From Armatimonadota bacterium (GTDB lineage: Bacteria > Armatimonadota > DTGP01 > JAKQQT01): DNA of 64,000 bases. A program made the translations under genes and the position numbers. The stretch lies in NCBI GenBank assembly GCA_036504095.1, contig DASXVS010000002.1:1-64000 (forward strand). The letters are read 5' to 3'. The notes beneath the pieces are model-generated. The model ran no database searches. It saw only the letters and a list, made by a program, of their open reading frames with translations, and was not told the DNA's origin. This document shows, piece after piece, positions 1-8,937 of this stretch. Each line of letters begins with the position of its first letter. Within the stretch, counting starts at the first letter, position 1.

Positions 1-135
1 CGTCGGGTCGTGGCTGTGGCTCTGGCTTCCTTCAGACCCCACCTCGCGGTGACGCCCTTGCCGTCGCTTAACGGTTCCGATTCCCTTTACCGTAGAGGAC
101 TTTCACCTCCGAGAACGGGCGCATGCCCGGCGTAC
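1..135 (-). mobile_element. Group II intron, 5' end (domain I), continues off the left edge
   Basis: Read on the minus strand from about 135 leftwards, the sequence begins GTACGCCGGGCATGCG, followed by GGAGGTGAAAGTCCTCTACGG, then GGCAAGGGCGTCACCGCGAG and GGTCTGAAGGAAGC. These are the landmark blocks at the start of many bacterial group II introns: GUGYG-like 5' end, the GGUGAAAGUCC motif, and the GAGGUGG..CUGAAGGAAGC segment of domain I. The third base differs from the GUGYG consensus (GUACG). The intron lies immediately downstream of the T-tract of the terminator at 139-166, a site preference known for class C introns. The reverse transcriptase, domain V and 3' end are outside the window, so class and activity cannot be judged. 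Confidence 0.75.
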
Positions 136-138
136 ATG

Positions 139-166
139 AAAAGGGTGGGGGCCGAAGCCCCCACCC
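139..166 (-). terminator. Intrinsic terminator behind the gene at 198-2825
   Basis: A 10-bp perfect stem (143-152 with 157-166) closes on a TTCG loop on the minus strand and is followed by TTTT (142-139). It lies about 30 bases after the stop codon of the exported protein. The intron 5' end starts three bases after the T-tract. Confidence 0.85.
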
Positions 167-197
167 TCCACATTTTTACCACTGTTCGTGCGGGACT

Positions 198-2825
198 TTA
201 CCGAACGCCGATGAGGTGAACGGTTCCGTCCGGGGAAGTGGCGATCAGGTAGTCCGCGCCAGGGGTCTGGCCTGTGGCGGACATCGGGCCGCGAACCGGG
301 CTCATCACGGCGATCATCTGCTGGTCGTCGCCGTTCAGCGGCTTGCAGGAGAGGATCTCCTTGTTTTCGGTCGCGCGGTAGAGAACGTTGTTCGACGAGA
401 CCGGCATGCTCTGGGATCCGCCCGTGTTGTCCGGGTTGAACAGGCCGGGCAGCGTGTAGCCCATGAAGGAGCCGGCGTTGTCGAACGAGGAGATTCGGCC
501 GTCAGACGTTCCTGCCTGAATCAGGTTGGAGCGCTTTTCGTAGAAGGCGCTCAGCGTCAGCGGGCTCGACAGTTCGAATGGATGACCATCGGATACGCCC
601 GTGGCGACGTTCAGCTTGAGGAGCGTGGTGCCGGTGCCGGTGCCGACGTAGACCGCGTCGCCAACGGTCAGCGGGGAGGTGGTGGTCGGGGTGGCGACGG
701 TACTCTGAATGGACAGGTCGGAGTAGCGCACGGTGAACAGGCCGTCGTTGCTGCCGACGAAGATCAGACCGTTCATCGGTACCGAGGCGGCCGATGTCGA
801 GATGGCGCCGTCGCTCAGTTTGACGGTCAAGGGAGCGGTGAGGGTCGTCGGGATCTTGTAGAGAAGGGTCTGGTTCAGGTCAGAGCGGAACACCGGAACC
901 ACGATAGTGTCGGTAGGTTCGCCGGTGAGGGTCTTGTCCACGACGGCCATGCCGGAGTAGATGTGGGCGTTCGGGTCCAGCTGTACCGAATTAATCAGGG
1001 CGCCCGTCTTGAGGTCGAACGCATAAACTGTTCCGGTGTCGGTGCCCACGTAGAGAGCGTCCTTCAGGACGGCGGAGCGGCCAGGAACCTTGCCGCTCAG
1101 GGTTTTGCCGCCTTCCCAGCCGGGGGCGTCATTGCCGGTGGCGGGGTCAAGGACGAACAAAGTGCTGCCGGAGGCAACAATAGCGCGGCGGGCATCATCA
1201 GTCTGGGTTGCCGCGGTTGCGGAACCTTCGATTGCGGTGCCGAGCAGGCGGCTCTGGATAGGAACGGTGAGGGTTCCGCCGATCAAGCCGCCGTGAAGCG
1301 TGCCGAAACCAACTTGGACCCTGGTGTACTTGCCCGTGAACTTCCCGGGGTTGAACGCGGCGTAGTCCGTGGTGTTGAATGGCGGGACAGAGCTCTCGGC
1401 GCCGGCCTTCGCGTTCAGCACGCCACTCAATTGGGCGTTTGCGGCGGCGTCATAAACGGCCACGATGTTGAACGTGCCGGATTCAACGTTGGCGGTGATG
1501 CCGCCGGAATATGTGATCCGGAACACGCCATCGTACATCACTGTTGTGCCGATGACCGCGGTTGCGGTACCGTCGAGGACCACGGTGTACTTGCTGAGGT
1601 CGCGGTCCAGAAGCGGCGGGGCGCCGACGGCGAGGTATGCGGCAAGCGGACCGCTCGCATGGAACGGGTCGCCCACTTCAGCCTTGTTGACGTCCAGGTT
1701 GCCCGGGGCCTTGCTGTTGATGATCGTACCGTCGGCGATGCTGGCACTGAAGCCGAGAACGCCGCCCTGCAGGGAACCGCTTACGATGCCGGTTGCGGAG
1801 CCGAGGACAGTGGGTTTGTAGGTACCGGTGAAAACTCCCGGGTTGAAGATCGCGTAGTCTGTGTTGTCCCACGGCGTCTGGGTCGTCGCGTTGCCGTTCG
1901 TCGCGATCAACTGCGCCGTGAGCTTCGCTGCCCCTGTGAACGGCTCGTTATAACTCGCCAGGAGACTCAGGCTGCCGGTTTCGATCACCAGGCCGGACGG
2001 GAAGTCAGGGGCTGTATACGTCAGCGTGAACGTGCCGACGTAGGTCACCAGAGTTCCCGTGACGTTCGTCACGGTGGCGTTGAACCCGAGGGTATAGCTG
2101 CTGAGGTCGTTATTGTTCAGCGGCGGGCCGCCAATGGTGTAATAGGAAGCGAGCGGCGCCAATAGCGAGAACGTATCGCCAACTTCTGCGTGCGCCGTAT
2201 CGGTGTTGCCGGGAGCCTTCTGGTTCTGAACGGTGGTGTCCGAGATGCTGGTCGCAAATCCGATGTTGCCCGCGTTCAGGTTGCACGCCAGAGAGCCGTG
2301 GGTGTAGTCACCAGGGGCCGGCTTATAAACGCCGTAGAACCGGCCGGGATTATACAGGGAAAAATCTGTGTTGTTCCACGGAGCAGGAAGCGGCAGCTTC
2401 GCATCCGCGAGCAGAAATCCGGTCAGAACGGCCGACCCGTCCGGCCCGTAGACCGCGCGCACGTCCAGTTCGCCCGTCACAATGGTGAGGGATACGGAAC
2501 CGGTGTACTTGAGAGTGAACGTTCCTTCGTATCGGACCTGGTTGCCGGTCACTTGTGTGGCCGTACCGGTCAAATCCGCGGTGTATTTGTTGAGGTCATT
2601 GTCGTTGATCGCCGGGGCGGCGCCGGACGAGCGATAACTCGTGAACGCTGCACCGGTGACCGTGAAAGTGTCTCCGACTTCCGCCACGTTTACGTTGGTG
2701 TTGCCCGAACCCTTGACGTTAGTAACCGTAGCGTTCGCGACCGTGAAGCCGAACCCATCCGCCCAGGCGCGATTAACGCATAACCCGGTCAGAAGGAGCA
2801 AGGCAGCGGCCCATCTCATCTTCAT
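198..2825 (-). CDS. Exported protein: three ~165-residue repeats plus PQQ-type beta-propeller
   Basis: An 875-residue secreted protein of unknown function. It starts MKMRWAAALLLL, a signal peptide of about 22 residues ending in AWA. The start is set by GGAAG upstream of the ATG at 2825; the reading frame continues upstream without a credible start. Residues of about 23-195, 196-365 and 366-530 are three copies of one module sharing AEVGD, NDNDL or NNNDL, a FTLKYT-type strand, and W-NTD-Y-FNPG-F-G-YK near the end. From about 545 to the end come short blades such as LYVGTDTGTVYAFDLKTG and LIFVGSNDGLF, typical of PQQ/WD-like quinoprotein propellers. It is single-gene, with its own terminator. 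I do not recognise the repeat module. Export and surface or periplasmic location are inferred from the signal peptide. Confidence 0.8.
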   Translation of the reverse strand: MKMRWAAALLLLTGLCVNRAWADGFGFTVANATVTNVKGSGNTNVNVAEVGDTFTVTGAAFTSYRSSGAAPAINDNDLNKYTADLTGTATQVTGNQVRYEGTFTLKYTGSVSLTIVTGELDVRAVYGPDGSAVLTGFLLADAKLPLPAPWNNTDFSLYNPGRFYGVYKPAPGDYTHGSLACNLNAGNIGFATSISDTTVQNQKAPGNTDTAHAEVGDTFSLLAPLASYYTIGGPPLNNNDLSSYTLGFNATVTNVTGTLVTYVGTFTLTYTAPDFPSGLVIETGSLSLLASYNEPFTGAAKLTAQLIATNGNATTQTPWDNTDYAIFNPGVFTGTYKPTVLGSATGIVSGSLQGGVLGFSASIADGTIINSKAPGNLDVNKAEVGDPFHASGPLAAYLAVGAPPLLDRDLSKYTVVLDGTATAVIGTTVMYDGVFRITYSGGITANVESGTFNIVAVYDAAANAQLSGVLNAKAGAESSVPPFNTTDYAAFNPGKFTGKYTRVQVGFGTLHGGLIGGTLTVPIQSRLLGTAIEGSATAATQTDDARRAIVASGSTLFVLDPATGNDAPGWEGGKTLSGKVPGRSAVLKDALYVGTDTGTVYAFDLKTGALINSVQLDPNAHIYSGMAVVDKTLTGEPTDTIVVPVFRSDLNQTLLYKIPTTLTAPLTVKLSDGAISTSAASVPMNGLIFVGSNDGLFTVRYSDLSIQSTVATPTTTSPLTVGDAVYVGTGTGTTLLKLNVATGVSDGHPFELSSPLTLSAFYEKRSNLIQAGTSDGRISSFDNAGSFMGYTLPGLFNPDNTGGSQSMPVSSNNVLYRATENKEILSCKPLNGDDQQMIAVMSPVRGPMSATGQTPGADYLIATSPDGTVHLIGVR

Positions 2826-3416
2826 CGTCTGACTTCCTTTCGAGTGGCTGGTAAGCACCGGGCGCGCCGTCTTGCGCGCCCGCAATCTGAAAGAACACGT
2901 GGACCGCTTCAACCGACATCACGACGGAAGGCAGCCCAACTTGCCGACTATTCCTGCATCGGGAGTTGCGCGCCGCAAACTCAGGGCACGCACTCGCGCA
3001 GCGACCTTATATGCGGAAATCAGAGGGTTGGCGAACGAAAGGGACCCGTCGCATTTTGACCGGCCCGGGATGTCACGACGACGCGCTTCTTTGCACGCCG
3101 AGTGAACACGCAACCTGGAAGGCTGAGTATGATGTCTGTTCGCTCCGTCCCCGGCCGCGAAAGATCGCCGCCGATCCCGCCCGCTATCTTCAGCGTGACT
3201 CCTGCTGCAAAGGTTCCATGTCACGCCGAATGCCATGAGCACACCAGTAATGGTAACGTCTAGCGCCCTGAATGTTCTAATGAAAGCAAAATTTCAGGGA
3301 ACTATTTGCGCTCACGTCCACGCGTCGGTTGCGCCCGGCGCCGTATCCAACAGTTTGACGCGCCGACACCCCGTGTGGTTCTTCCCTTTTCGCACAAACC
3401 CGCCGCAAAATACGGT
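2826..3416. other. Intergenic region between divergent genes (591 bp), no gene seen
   Basis: The gap separates the exported protein (minus) from femX-like (plus). I see no convincing coding sequence or RNA gene. It has a small GC hairpin in the leader of the minus gene (about 2864-2882, arms GGGCGCGC and GCGCGCCC) and a weak hairpin at about 3266-3299 (CCCTGAA and TTTCAGGG). No clear -35/-10 pair was found. Short open frames here have no family resemblance. Confidence 0.6.
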
Positions 3417-4505
3417 ATGCCCTTCAACACACCCACCTGCCGCCTGATCGACGCCTCCGAGCACGACGCCTGGAACGCCTTCGTCGCCGCCGATCACTCC
3501 GGCGACCTTCTCCAGTCAACCGCCTGGGGCGAACTCAAAGCCGCCAGCAGTTGGGAGCCCTCGGTCATCGCCGCGTTTCGCGAATCCCGCATCGTCGGTG
3601 GCATGATGCTGCTCCGCCGCGCCCTTCCGTTGGGCAAAGCGCTGTTCTATGCGCCCCGCGGGCCGGTGTTGGATTGGAACGATGCCGCCGTGGTGAACGC
3701 CGTCGTGTCGACCGCGCGCGAATATGCGATATCGCGCGGCGGCATCGTCGTGAAGGTGGACCCGCCGTTCGAGGACGAATCGGCGGCCGCGACGCTGATC
3801 TCCACGGGCTTCAAGCCGGTTGGTGGTTGCGGCGGGTTTGGAGGCACACAACCACGCTGCGTCATGCAGTTGGACCTCCAGCGACCGCTTGACGACATTA
3901 TCGCTTCCTTCCACCAGAAATGGCGCTACAACATCCGCCTCGCGGCAAAGAAGGGTGTTACGATCCGGATGTCGCAGGATCGCGCCGACCTTCCCACGTT
4001 CTACGCCGTCCTCCGCGAAACGGCCAGGCGCGATGGTTTCCTGGTTCGCTCCCAGGCTTATTTCGAGTCGATGTGGGATGCGCTGGTCCCGCGCGGCTGG
4101 ATGCGCCTGTTCCTGGGCGAGGCCGAAGGCGATACCGTCTGCGGCGCACTGACCTACCTCTTCGGCGACAAGGCCTGGTACACCTACGGCGCCAGCTCGA
4201 ACCTGCACCGCGAGAAAATGCCCAACTACCTTATGCAGTGGGAGATGATCCGCTGGGCACACGAACAAGGCTGCCGGTGGTATGATTTCCGCGGCGTCTC
4301 GTGCACGCCGGACGATCCGGATGACAAGACGGCCGGCTTGAACCGCTTCAAGAGCGGTTTCAACCCGCGTTTCGTCCGGTATATCGGCGAGTTTGACCTC
4401 CCGCTCTCCGGACCGGCTTACTGGGCTTTCACGAAGGCTCTGCCAAAGGCGCGGGCCATGATGAAACGCACCCGCGGCCGCGAATCCGCGGAGGCCCCGG
4501 AATGA
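3417..4505 (+). CDS. FemX/FemAB-type aminoacyltransferase (peptidoglycan cross-bridge)
   Basis: A 362-residue protein of the FemABX family, which transfers an amino acid from aminoacyl-tRNA to the stem peptide of lipid II at the cytoplasmic membrane face. It begins MPFNTPTCRLID, followed by the family-typical LLQSTAWGELK. Mid-protein it has FHQKWRYNIRLAAKKGV, the most recognisable FemAB block, and later YTYGASSNLHREKMPNYLMQ and WYDFRGVS. An upstream in-frame ATG at 3306 would add 37 residues unlike the family. The gene overlaps alr by four bases (ATGA), so the two are probably translated together. Which residue it adds, and to which stem position, cannot be read from sequence. Confidence 0.85.
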   Translation: MPFNTPTCRLIDASEHDAWNAFVAADHSGDLLQSTAWGELKAASSWEPSVIAAFRESRIVGGMMLLRRALPLGKALFYAPRGPVLDWNDAAVVNAVVSTAREYAISRGGIVVKVDPPFEDESAAATLISTGFKPVGGCGGFGGTQPRCVMQLDLQRPLDDIIASFHQKWRYNIRLAAKKGVTIRMSQDRADLPTFYAVLRETARRDGFLVRSQAYFESMWDALVPRGWMRLFLGEAEGDTVCGALTYLFGDKAWYTYGASSNLHREKMPNYLMQWEMIRWAHEQGCRWYDFRGVSCTPDDPDDKTAGLNRFKSGFNPRFVRYIGEFDLPLSGPAYWAFTKALPKARAMMKRTRGRESAEAPE

Positions 4506-5614
4506 GCGCCCTGCCTACCGCGTGGGTCGAGGTCGATACCGACGCGATCCGGCACAACTACCGCGAGATCAAGCGATTCGTGGGGCCGGACGTGGACGTC
4601 ATGGCGGTCATCAAGACCAATGGCTGCGGTCACGGTCTGGAACTCGTCGCCGAAGCCCTCAGGAACGAGGCCGGCTGGTTCGGCGTGAGCACCGTGGAGG
4701 AAGGAATTCGGGCACGCTCCGTCGCTCCGAACAGTCGAATCCTGGTCTTTCACCCGTGCGGCCCGTGGAACGCAGCGGCCTTGGTTGAGCACGACCTCAT
4801 CGCCACAGTGGACTGCGAGACCGGCGCGTCTGCACTTGCCGAGGCCGGCCGCCGGGCCGGCAGACTACCTATGGCGCACCTCAAGATTGACACGGGGATG
4901 AGCAGGTTCGGGGTCCGGGCCGGCGATTTCGAGACGATGCTTCGCGTGATCGCGGTTCCTGGAATCGCCTGGGACGGCGTCTATACGCATCTCTCCATCG
5001 CGGCCGCGCGAGGCAACGGGGCGCGCCTGCACCTGACGGCGTTCGATGCGGCTCTGGCACGCCTTCAGGAAGCGGGCTTTCAACCTCCGGTTGTCCACGC
5101 CCTCAACAGCGCGGGCACCCTGCGGTTCGCCGAACACCGATACAGGCTTGTCCGTTGCGGCACCCTTATCTATGGGCAGTATCAGCCCAACGTTCCCCAT
5201 TCTCTGAACCTGAAGCCCACCTGGACTCTGAAGGCCAGAATCGTTTCCCTGCGTGAATTGCCGGCCGGTACGGGCGTCGGTTACGGCGCCGAGGGCATCA
5301 CCAGGCGTCCCAGCCGCATCGCCACGCTGCCCATCGGATTCGCTGACGGCCCCACCCTGCTCCCGAGAAGTGCATTCGAGCGCGAAAGAGGCGTCCGCGC
5401 CTTGGTGAAGAAAGCCCTGGGGCGGGACCGGATGATGGTGCAGACCGAGCACGGCGCGGCCCCCGTAATAGGCCGGGTAGCTTCTCAATCCATGATGCTG
5501 GACGTCACCGATCTTCCCGTTGTCAAACTCGGCGACGTCGTTGAAGTACCGTCTCGGCGCCTCGTGGTCGGCGAGCACATCCCACGCGTCCCGATCACCG
5601 GAGGAACGGGCTGA
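4502..5614 (+). CDS. alr: Alanine racemase, variant active-site motifs
   Basis: A 370-residue PLP enzyme of fold type III that interconverts L- and D-alanine for peptidoglycan. The PLP-lysine block reads VIKTNGCGHG, where the family usually has VVKANAYGHG; the lysine is kept. HLKIDTGMSRFG is canonical, and the second catalytic tyrosine block is present as GVGYGAEG, followed by LPIGFADG. The C-terminal block is GRVASQSMMLDVTDL rather than GRVCMDQ..VDVTD, so the usual Cys-Met-Asp is absent. Length and order fit Alr. It overlaps the FemX-like gene by four bases. It may be a true Alr or a related amino-acid racemase with another substrate; D-alanine supply is the simplest reading given the wall neighbours. 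Confidence 0.85.
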   Translation: MSALPTAWVEVDTDAIRHNYREIKRFVGPDVDVMAVIKTNGCGHGLELVAEALRNEAGWFGVSTVEEGIRARSVAPNSRILVFHPCGPWNAAALVEHDLIATVDCETGASALAEAGRRAGRLPMAHLKIDTGMSRFGVRAGDFETMLRVIAVPGIAWDGVYTHLSIAAARGNGARLHLTAFDAALARLQEAGFQPPVVHALNSAGTLRFAEHRYRLVRCGTLIYGQYQPNVPHSLNLKPTWTLKARIVSLRELPAGTGVGYGAEGITRRPSRIATLPIGFADGPTLLPRSAFERERGVRALVKKALGRDRMMVQTEHGAAPVIGRVASQSMMLDVTDLPVVKLGDVVEVPSRRLVVGEHIPRVPITGGTG

Positions 5615-5624
5615 CTGCCGCGGC

Positions 5625-7472
5625 CTACCCACCCAGTTCGGCCATCAGGCGCTCCTCGGCGTCTTCGTTGGAAAGGTTGTGTTTCGCCCGCAGGACGGAA
5701 ACGCCCACCACGGGCGGGTATGCCTGGTCAGCCAGCATTCGCGGATGGATGTATTCCATCACTTCATGAAGCAGACGGCATGCCGGCTCGTAGTCCAATC
5801 CGGCGAGGCGCTTGATATACCGCGTGGATCGGTCGATGAGTTTCAGGTTGCTGGGGACGACCCAGACCATCGTGTTGCCCATCACGCGCCCCAACCGCAC
5901 CATCGTGCACGTGCTCAGAGCGTTCAGCATCATCTTGATGCCCGCCCGCGTGACGCCGTCTAGCAGGAGATCGGTCTCAGGCACGGCCAGCGCAACCGCC
6001 GCCGTAAGGTCCGGAACCGATTTCAGCGCGTCTGAAACGACGCTCGCCGGTCCTGCCGCGATGAGGCCGATGGAAGCGCCGGTTTGTTTGGCCGTATGGA
6101 TCTGCGTCCGGAGGAAGCTGCCGGCATCCTTCAGGCCGGACAGTTCACCGGGGGCGGCGATCGCGATGGCGCTGTCACCTGCGTCGAGCTTGCGGTACTG
6201 CAGCCCGTCCAGGCCCACTTTGAACTTCATCAGGTCGTCAAACCCGATTTTATGCACGATGTCGATCGTGCGGTCGGCCATTTCGCCTTCCACCATCGAT
6301 TTGACCTGTTCGTCCGACCAGCCGATGCAGGCCGGGGTGCGTTTCAGGATGTGTTCCCATGCGCGCGGCGTATCCTCGTAGGGCATGAACAAAAATGCCC
6401 ACGATTCGGATGCCAATGTGTCATCGAAGCGGCGGAACGGCGGGGTGCAGTACGTTGGCGAACGTTCCGTCGTGTCGGTGAGCACATCGATTCCGAATCC
6501 GTCGGCGAAGTAGTTGTTCTTGTGGCCGGACCGGTAGACGTCCTCCTCCATCGTCACGAGTTTGGCGAGGCTGTCGCACAGGCCGTCCGAGCACAGCGTC
6601 GCGTGCATCTCCCTCAGTTTCGCCAGGAACACCGACGGGACACCGGCCGAATCCAGCGCGCAGGGGCCGCCCGGCTCGATTTCGGACATGAGGTCCCTAA
6701 CAACCATCTCCAGGACCGTGCAGAGCACTGCGAGTTGTATGGTGGTCGCCTGCATCCGCGTGGAGCCGGTGATGGCCATCGGGCCGGTGGTGAGGTTGAT
6801 CTTCTCGATGCGCGGTTCCTGAATCACCTCTCGGCTGCGCTGAACGTGTTCGCAAAGGATATCATCCGGGTTGTTGTACACGAAGTAGACCTTCGCGCCA
6901 CGATCCAGGGCCTCCCACGCGGTCCCGATGACGAACGATGTCTCGCCGCCTTCCGTGATGGCGAACACGACGTCCCTTTCGGACACGTCGAGGTCCGCTA
7001 ATTGCTGCCGTCCGAACTGGGTGAAGTCTTCAAATCCCTCCACGGATTTGATGAGCGCGAAATCGCCGCCTGCCATCGCCGAAAAGGCACGATCCTCCCA
7101 CTGGGAAGCCACCGCAACCCCGCGCGCCGCCTGTTTCTGCCAGAAATCGCGCCAGATGGAGTTCAACTGGATGCTCAACCTGCCGGTAGAGCCGCACCCG
7201 GTGAAGACGACCTTTCCACCCGCTTTGAGGGCATCGCGCAGTGTGGCCGCAATGCCGTCGAACCGGTCGGAATCCACGAGCGCTTTGTACGTTGCGACGA
7301 CGTCTGCGTCCACGTCGAAGAGCAGGCGCAGAGCCGCGGGGACGCTGGTGGAGGCCGTGTCGCTCAGATGAAGCGTGATGGGGTGAACGGACTCGGTGAC
7401 GAGGTCGCCCAGTTTGAACTGCGGGGCGACCTTTAGAAAGTCAGCGGCGCGCTGATCTGAAATATGAGACAT
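5625..7472 (-). CDS. Double-SIS MurQ/GCKR-like sugar-phosphate-binding protein
   Basis: A 615-residue protein, twice the usual length of MurQ (MurNAc-6-phosphate etherase, about 300). The N-terminal half has GGKVVFTGCGSTGRLSIQ and later INLTTGPMAITGSTRMQATT, matching the SIS phosphosugar-binding and GSTR blocks of MurQ. The C-terminal half has LNALSTCTMVRLGRVMGN and LKLIDRSTRYIKRL, again MurQ-like (NMLSTG..RLGKVYGN..DRA). A tandem SIS layout of this length is known from animal glucokinase regulatory protein, a MurQ relative. The next gene on the same strand is a NamZ-type muramidase, supporting a role with MurNAc or a related sugar phosphate. Whether it is an etherase or a regulator is open. 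Confidence 0.75.
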   Translation of the reverse strand: MSHISDQRAADFLKVAPQFKLGDLVTESVHPITLHLSDTASTSVPAALRLLFDVDADVVATYKALVDSDRFDGIAATLRDALKAGGKVVFTGCGSTGRLSIQLNSIWRDFWQKQAARGVAVASQWEDRAFSAMAGGDFALIKSVEGFEDFTQFGRQQLADLDVSERDVVFAITEGGETSFVIGTAWEALDRGAKVYFVYNNPDDILCEHVQRSREVIQEPRIEKINLTTGPMAITGSTRMQATTIQLAVLCTVLEMVVRDLMSEIEPGGPCALDSAGVPSVFLAKLREMHATLCSDGLCDSLAKLVTMEEDVYRSGHKNNYFADGFGIDVLTDTTERSPTYCTPPFRRFDDTLASESWAFLFMPYEDTPRAWEHILKRTPACIGWSDEQVKSMVEGEMADRTIDIVHKIGFDDLMKFKVGLDGLQYRKLDAGDSAIAIAAPGELSGLKDAGSFLRTQIHTAKQTGASIGLIAAGPASVVSDALKSVPDLTAAVALAVPETDLLLDGVTRAGIKMMLNALSTCTMVRLGRVMGNTMVWVVPSNLKLIDRSTRYIKRLAGLDYEPACRLLHEVMEYIHPRMLADQAYPPVVGVSVLRAKHNLSNEDAEERLMAELGG

Positions 7473-7525
7473 GGGTACTCTTTTCTGGAAAACAGGCTGC
7501 CTGGCTCGGAGCAGCGAAAGGATGG

Positions 7526-8683
7526 CTAGTCGTCGTATAAAAAGACGGAGCGGCGGGCACTGTCGTACTCAGCGAGTTCGGGCTGCCATTCCGCGATGAT
7601 CTCGTCCGGCGCCCTGCCGGCGTCCACATCTTCGCGAAGGCCGGGCCCTCCACCCAGCAGATCGACAAACGGCGGGCGGCCTTCCGTGAATGGAGGCAGC
7701 CACTGGAAATCAGCACGGTACTGTGACTTAAGGGTGCTCAGAAGCTTGACCCCGGTAGCTACGGGCTTGAAGGCCTCGCGGTCCACAACGTGCAGCTGGC
7801 AGCCGTGACACGGCACTCCCTTGTGCTTGCTGCTGTCGGGGATGAAGTGGAGGGCGCGCCATCGCACGCCGGGAATATTCTGCCCGTTCAGTGCGTCCGC
7901 GAGCGCATCGGCGTCAATGTACGGCGCTCCCACGACCTCGAACGGCTTCGTCATCCCGCGCCCTTCGCTCAGCGTCGTACCCTCGATGAAGCACATGCCG
8001 GGATAGGCGCGTACGGTGTCCAGGGTGGGGATATTTGGGGACGGCATCACCCACTGCAGGCCGGTTTCTTCCCAGTGCATGCTCCGCTTCCAGCCCTGCA
8101 TCTTTATGACCGTGAGGTCGCAACTCACACCCAGTGCGTCGCGGTAATAGCGGGCGAGCTCTCCCGTGGTCAGGCCGTGCCGGTTGGCCAGCGGGTGCAT
8201 CCCGACGAAGGAGGTACAGCCAGGCTTTACGATGTTGCCTTCCACCTCGATCCCGCCGAGTGGATTCGGCCTGTCCAGAACGACGATAGGGATCCCGTTC
8301 TCGCCGGCCGCTTCCATGCAGTACGACATCGTATAGAGGAACGTGTAATATCGCGCCCCAACGTCCTGCAGGTCGAAGATCAGGGCATCGACACCCTCGA
8401 GCATCTCTGGAGACGGTTTGCGCGTCGGCCCGTAGAGGCTGAAAACAGGAAGGCCGGTGCGGGGGTCGGCGCCGCTGTTCACATGGGCGCCGGCCGCGGC
8501 GTCACCGCGGACCCCGTGCTCAGGGCCATACAGGGCGACGATGTTCAGTCCCGCCTGTCGCAACGCATCCACTCCGGATTGGAGCGAGCCGGTAACGGCA
8601 CTGTGGTTGGTGATGAGGCCAATCCTGCCCGAAGGCGCTTCGCCGGGGTGGTTTAGGAGATAATCCAGTCCGGTGGTCACCAT
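7526..8683 (-). CDS. DUF1343 / NamZ-type exo-beta-N-acetylmuramidase
   Basis: A 385-residue DUF1343 protein, the family of Bacillus NamZ (YbbC), which releases MurNAc from the non-reducing end of peptidoglycan fragments. Recognisable blocks are GRIGLITNHSAVT near the N terminus, VALYGPEHGVRGDAAAGAHV, FDLQDVGARYYTFLYTM, VLDRPNPLGG and ESRG-like TTLSEGRGMTKPFEVVGAPY. No signal peptide is evident, so it may act on imported sugars or use another export route. It lies just upstream of the MurQ-like gene on the same strand with a 53-base gap, the same pairing seen in the Bacillus MurNAc recycling locus. Confidence 0.85.
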   Translation of the reverse strand: MVTTGLDYLLNHPGEAPSGRIGLITNHSAVTGSLQSGVDALRQAGLNIVALYGPEHGVRGDAAAGAHVNSGADPRTGLPVFSLYGPTRKPSPEMLEGVDALIFDLQDVGARYYTFLYTMSYCMEAAGENGIPIVVLDRPNPLGGIEVEGNIVKPGCTSFVGMHPLANRHGLTTGELARYYRDALGVSCDLTVIKMQGWKRSMHWEETGLQWVMPSPNIPTLDTVRAYPGMCFIEGTTLSEGRGMTKPFEVVGAPYIDADALADALNGQNIPGVRWRALHFIPDSSKHKGVPCHGCQLHVVDREAFKPVATGVKLLSTLKSQYRADFQWLPPFTEGRPPFVDLLGGGPGLREDVDAGRAPDEIIAEWQPELAEYDSARRSVFLYDD

Positions 8684-8937
8684 GGTATTCGTGATTCCTT
8701 GTTCATGCAGGCAGACTGCGATGGCTCACGTGTAGGTTACCACGCGGAGACACGGTTGTCAAAAGGACGAGGCGCAAACGACCGGCCCAAGGCGCAGGGT
8801 ACCGGCATTTGCTCAAACGGTTTCCCTGCCGCCCTTCAATCCGGTAGACTATTAGGAGCAAGGCCGTCGCCCCAGGCGTGGAACCCGCGTGAGGGTGCGC
8901 TGTTGTGTCCGGAGCGGTCGGCGGGAAAGACCGCCTG

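Noticed and set aside
60-95. tRNA-like GGTTCCGATTCC stretch near the left end
   Set aside because: No cloverleaf can be formed; the stretch is part of the group II intron domain I.
123-2165. A 680-codon open frame on the plus strand
   Set aside because: It is the complementary shadow of the exported protein at 198-2825; its translation is Arg/Gly/Val-rich low complexity and has no start signal or family pattern.
2826-3416. Riboswitch in the leader of the exported protein
   Set aside because: No conserved core of a known class could be recognised on the minus strand; only a small GC hairpin is present.
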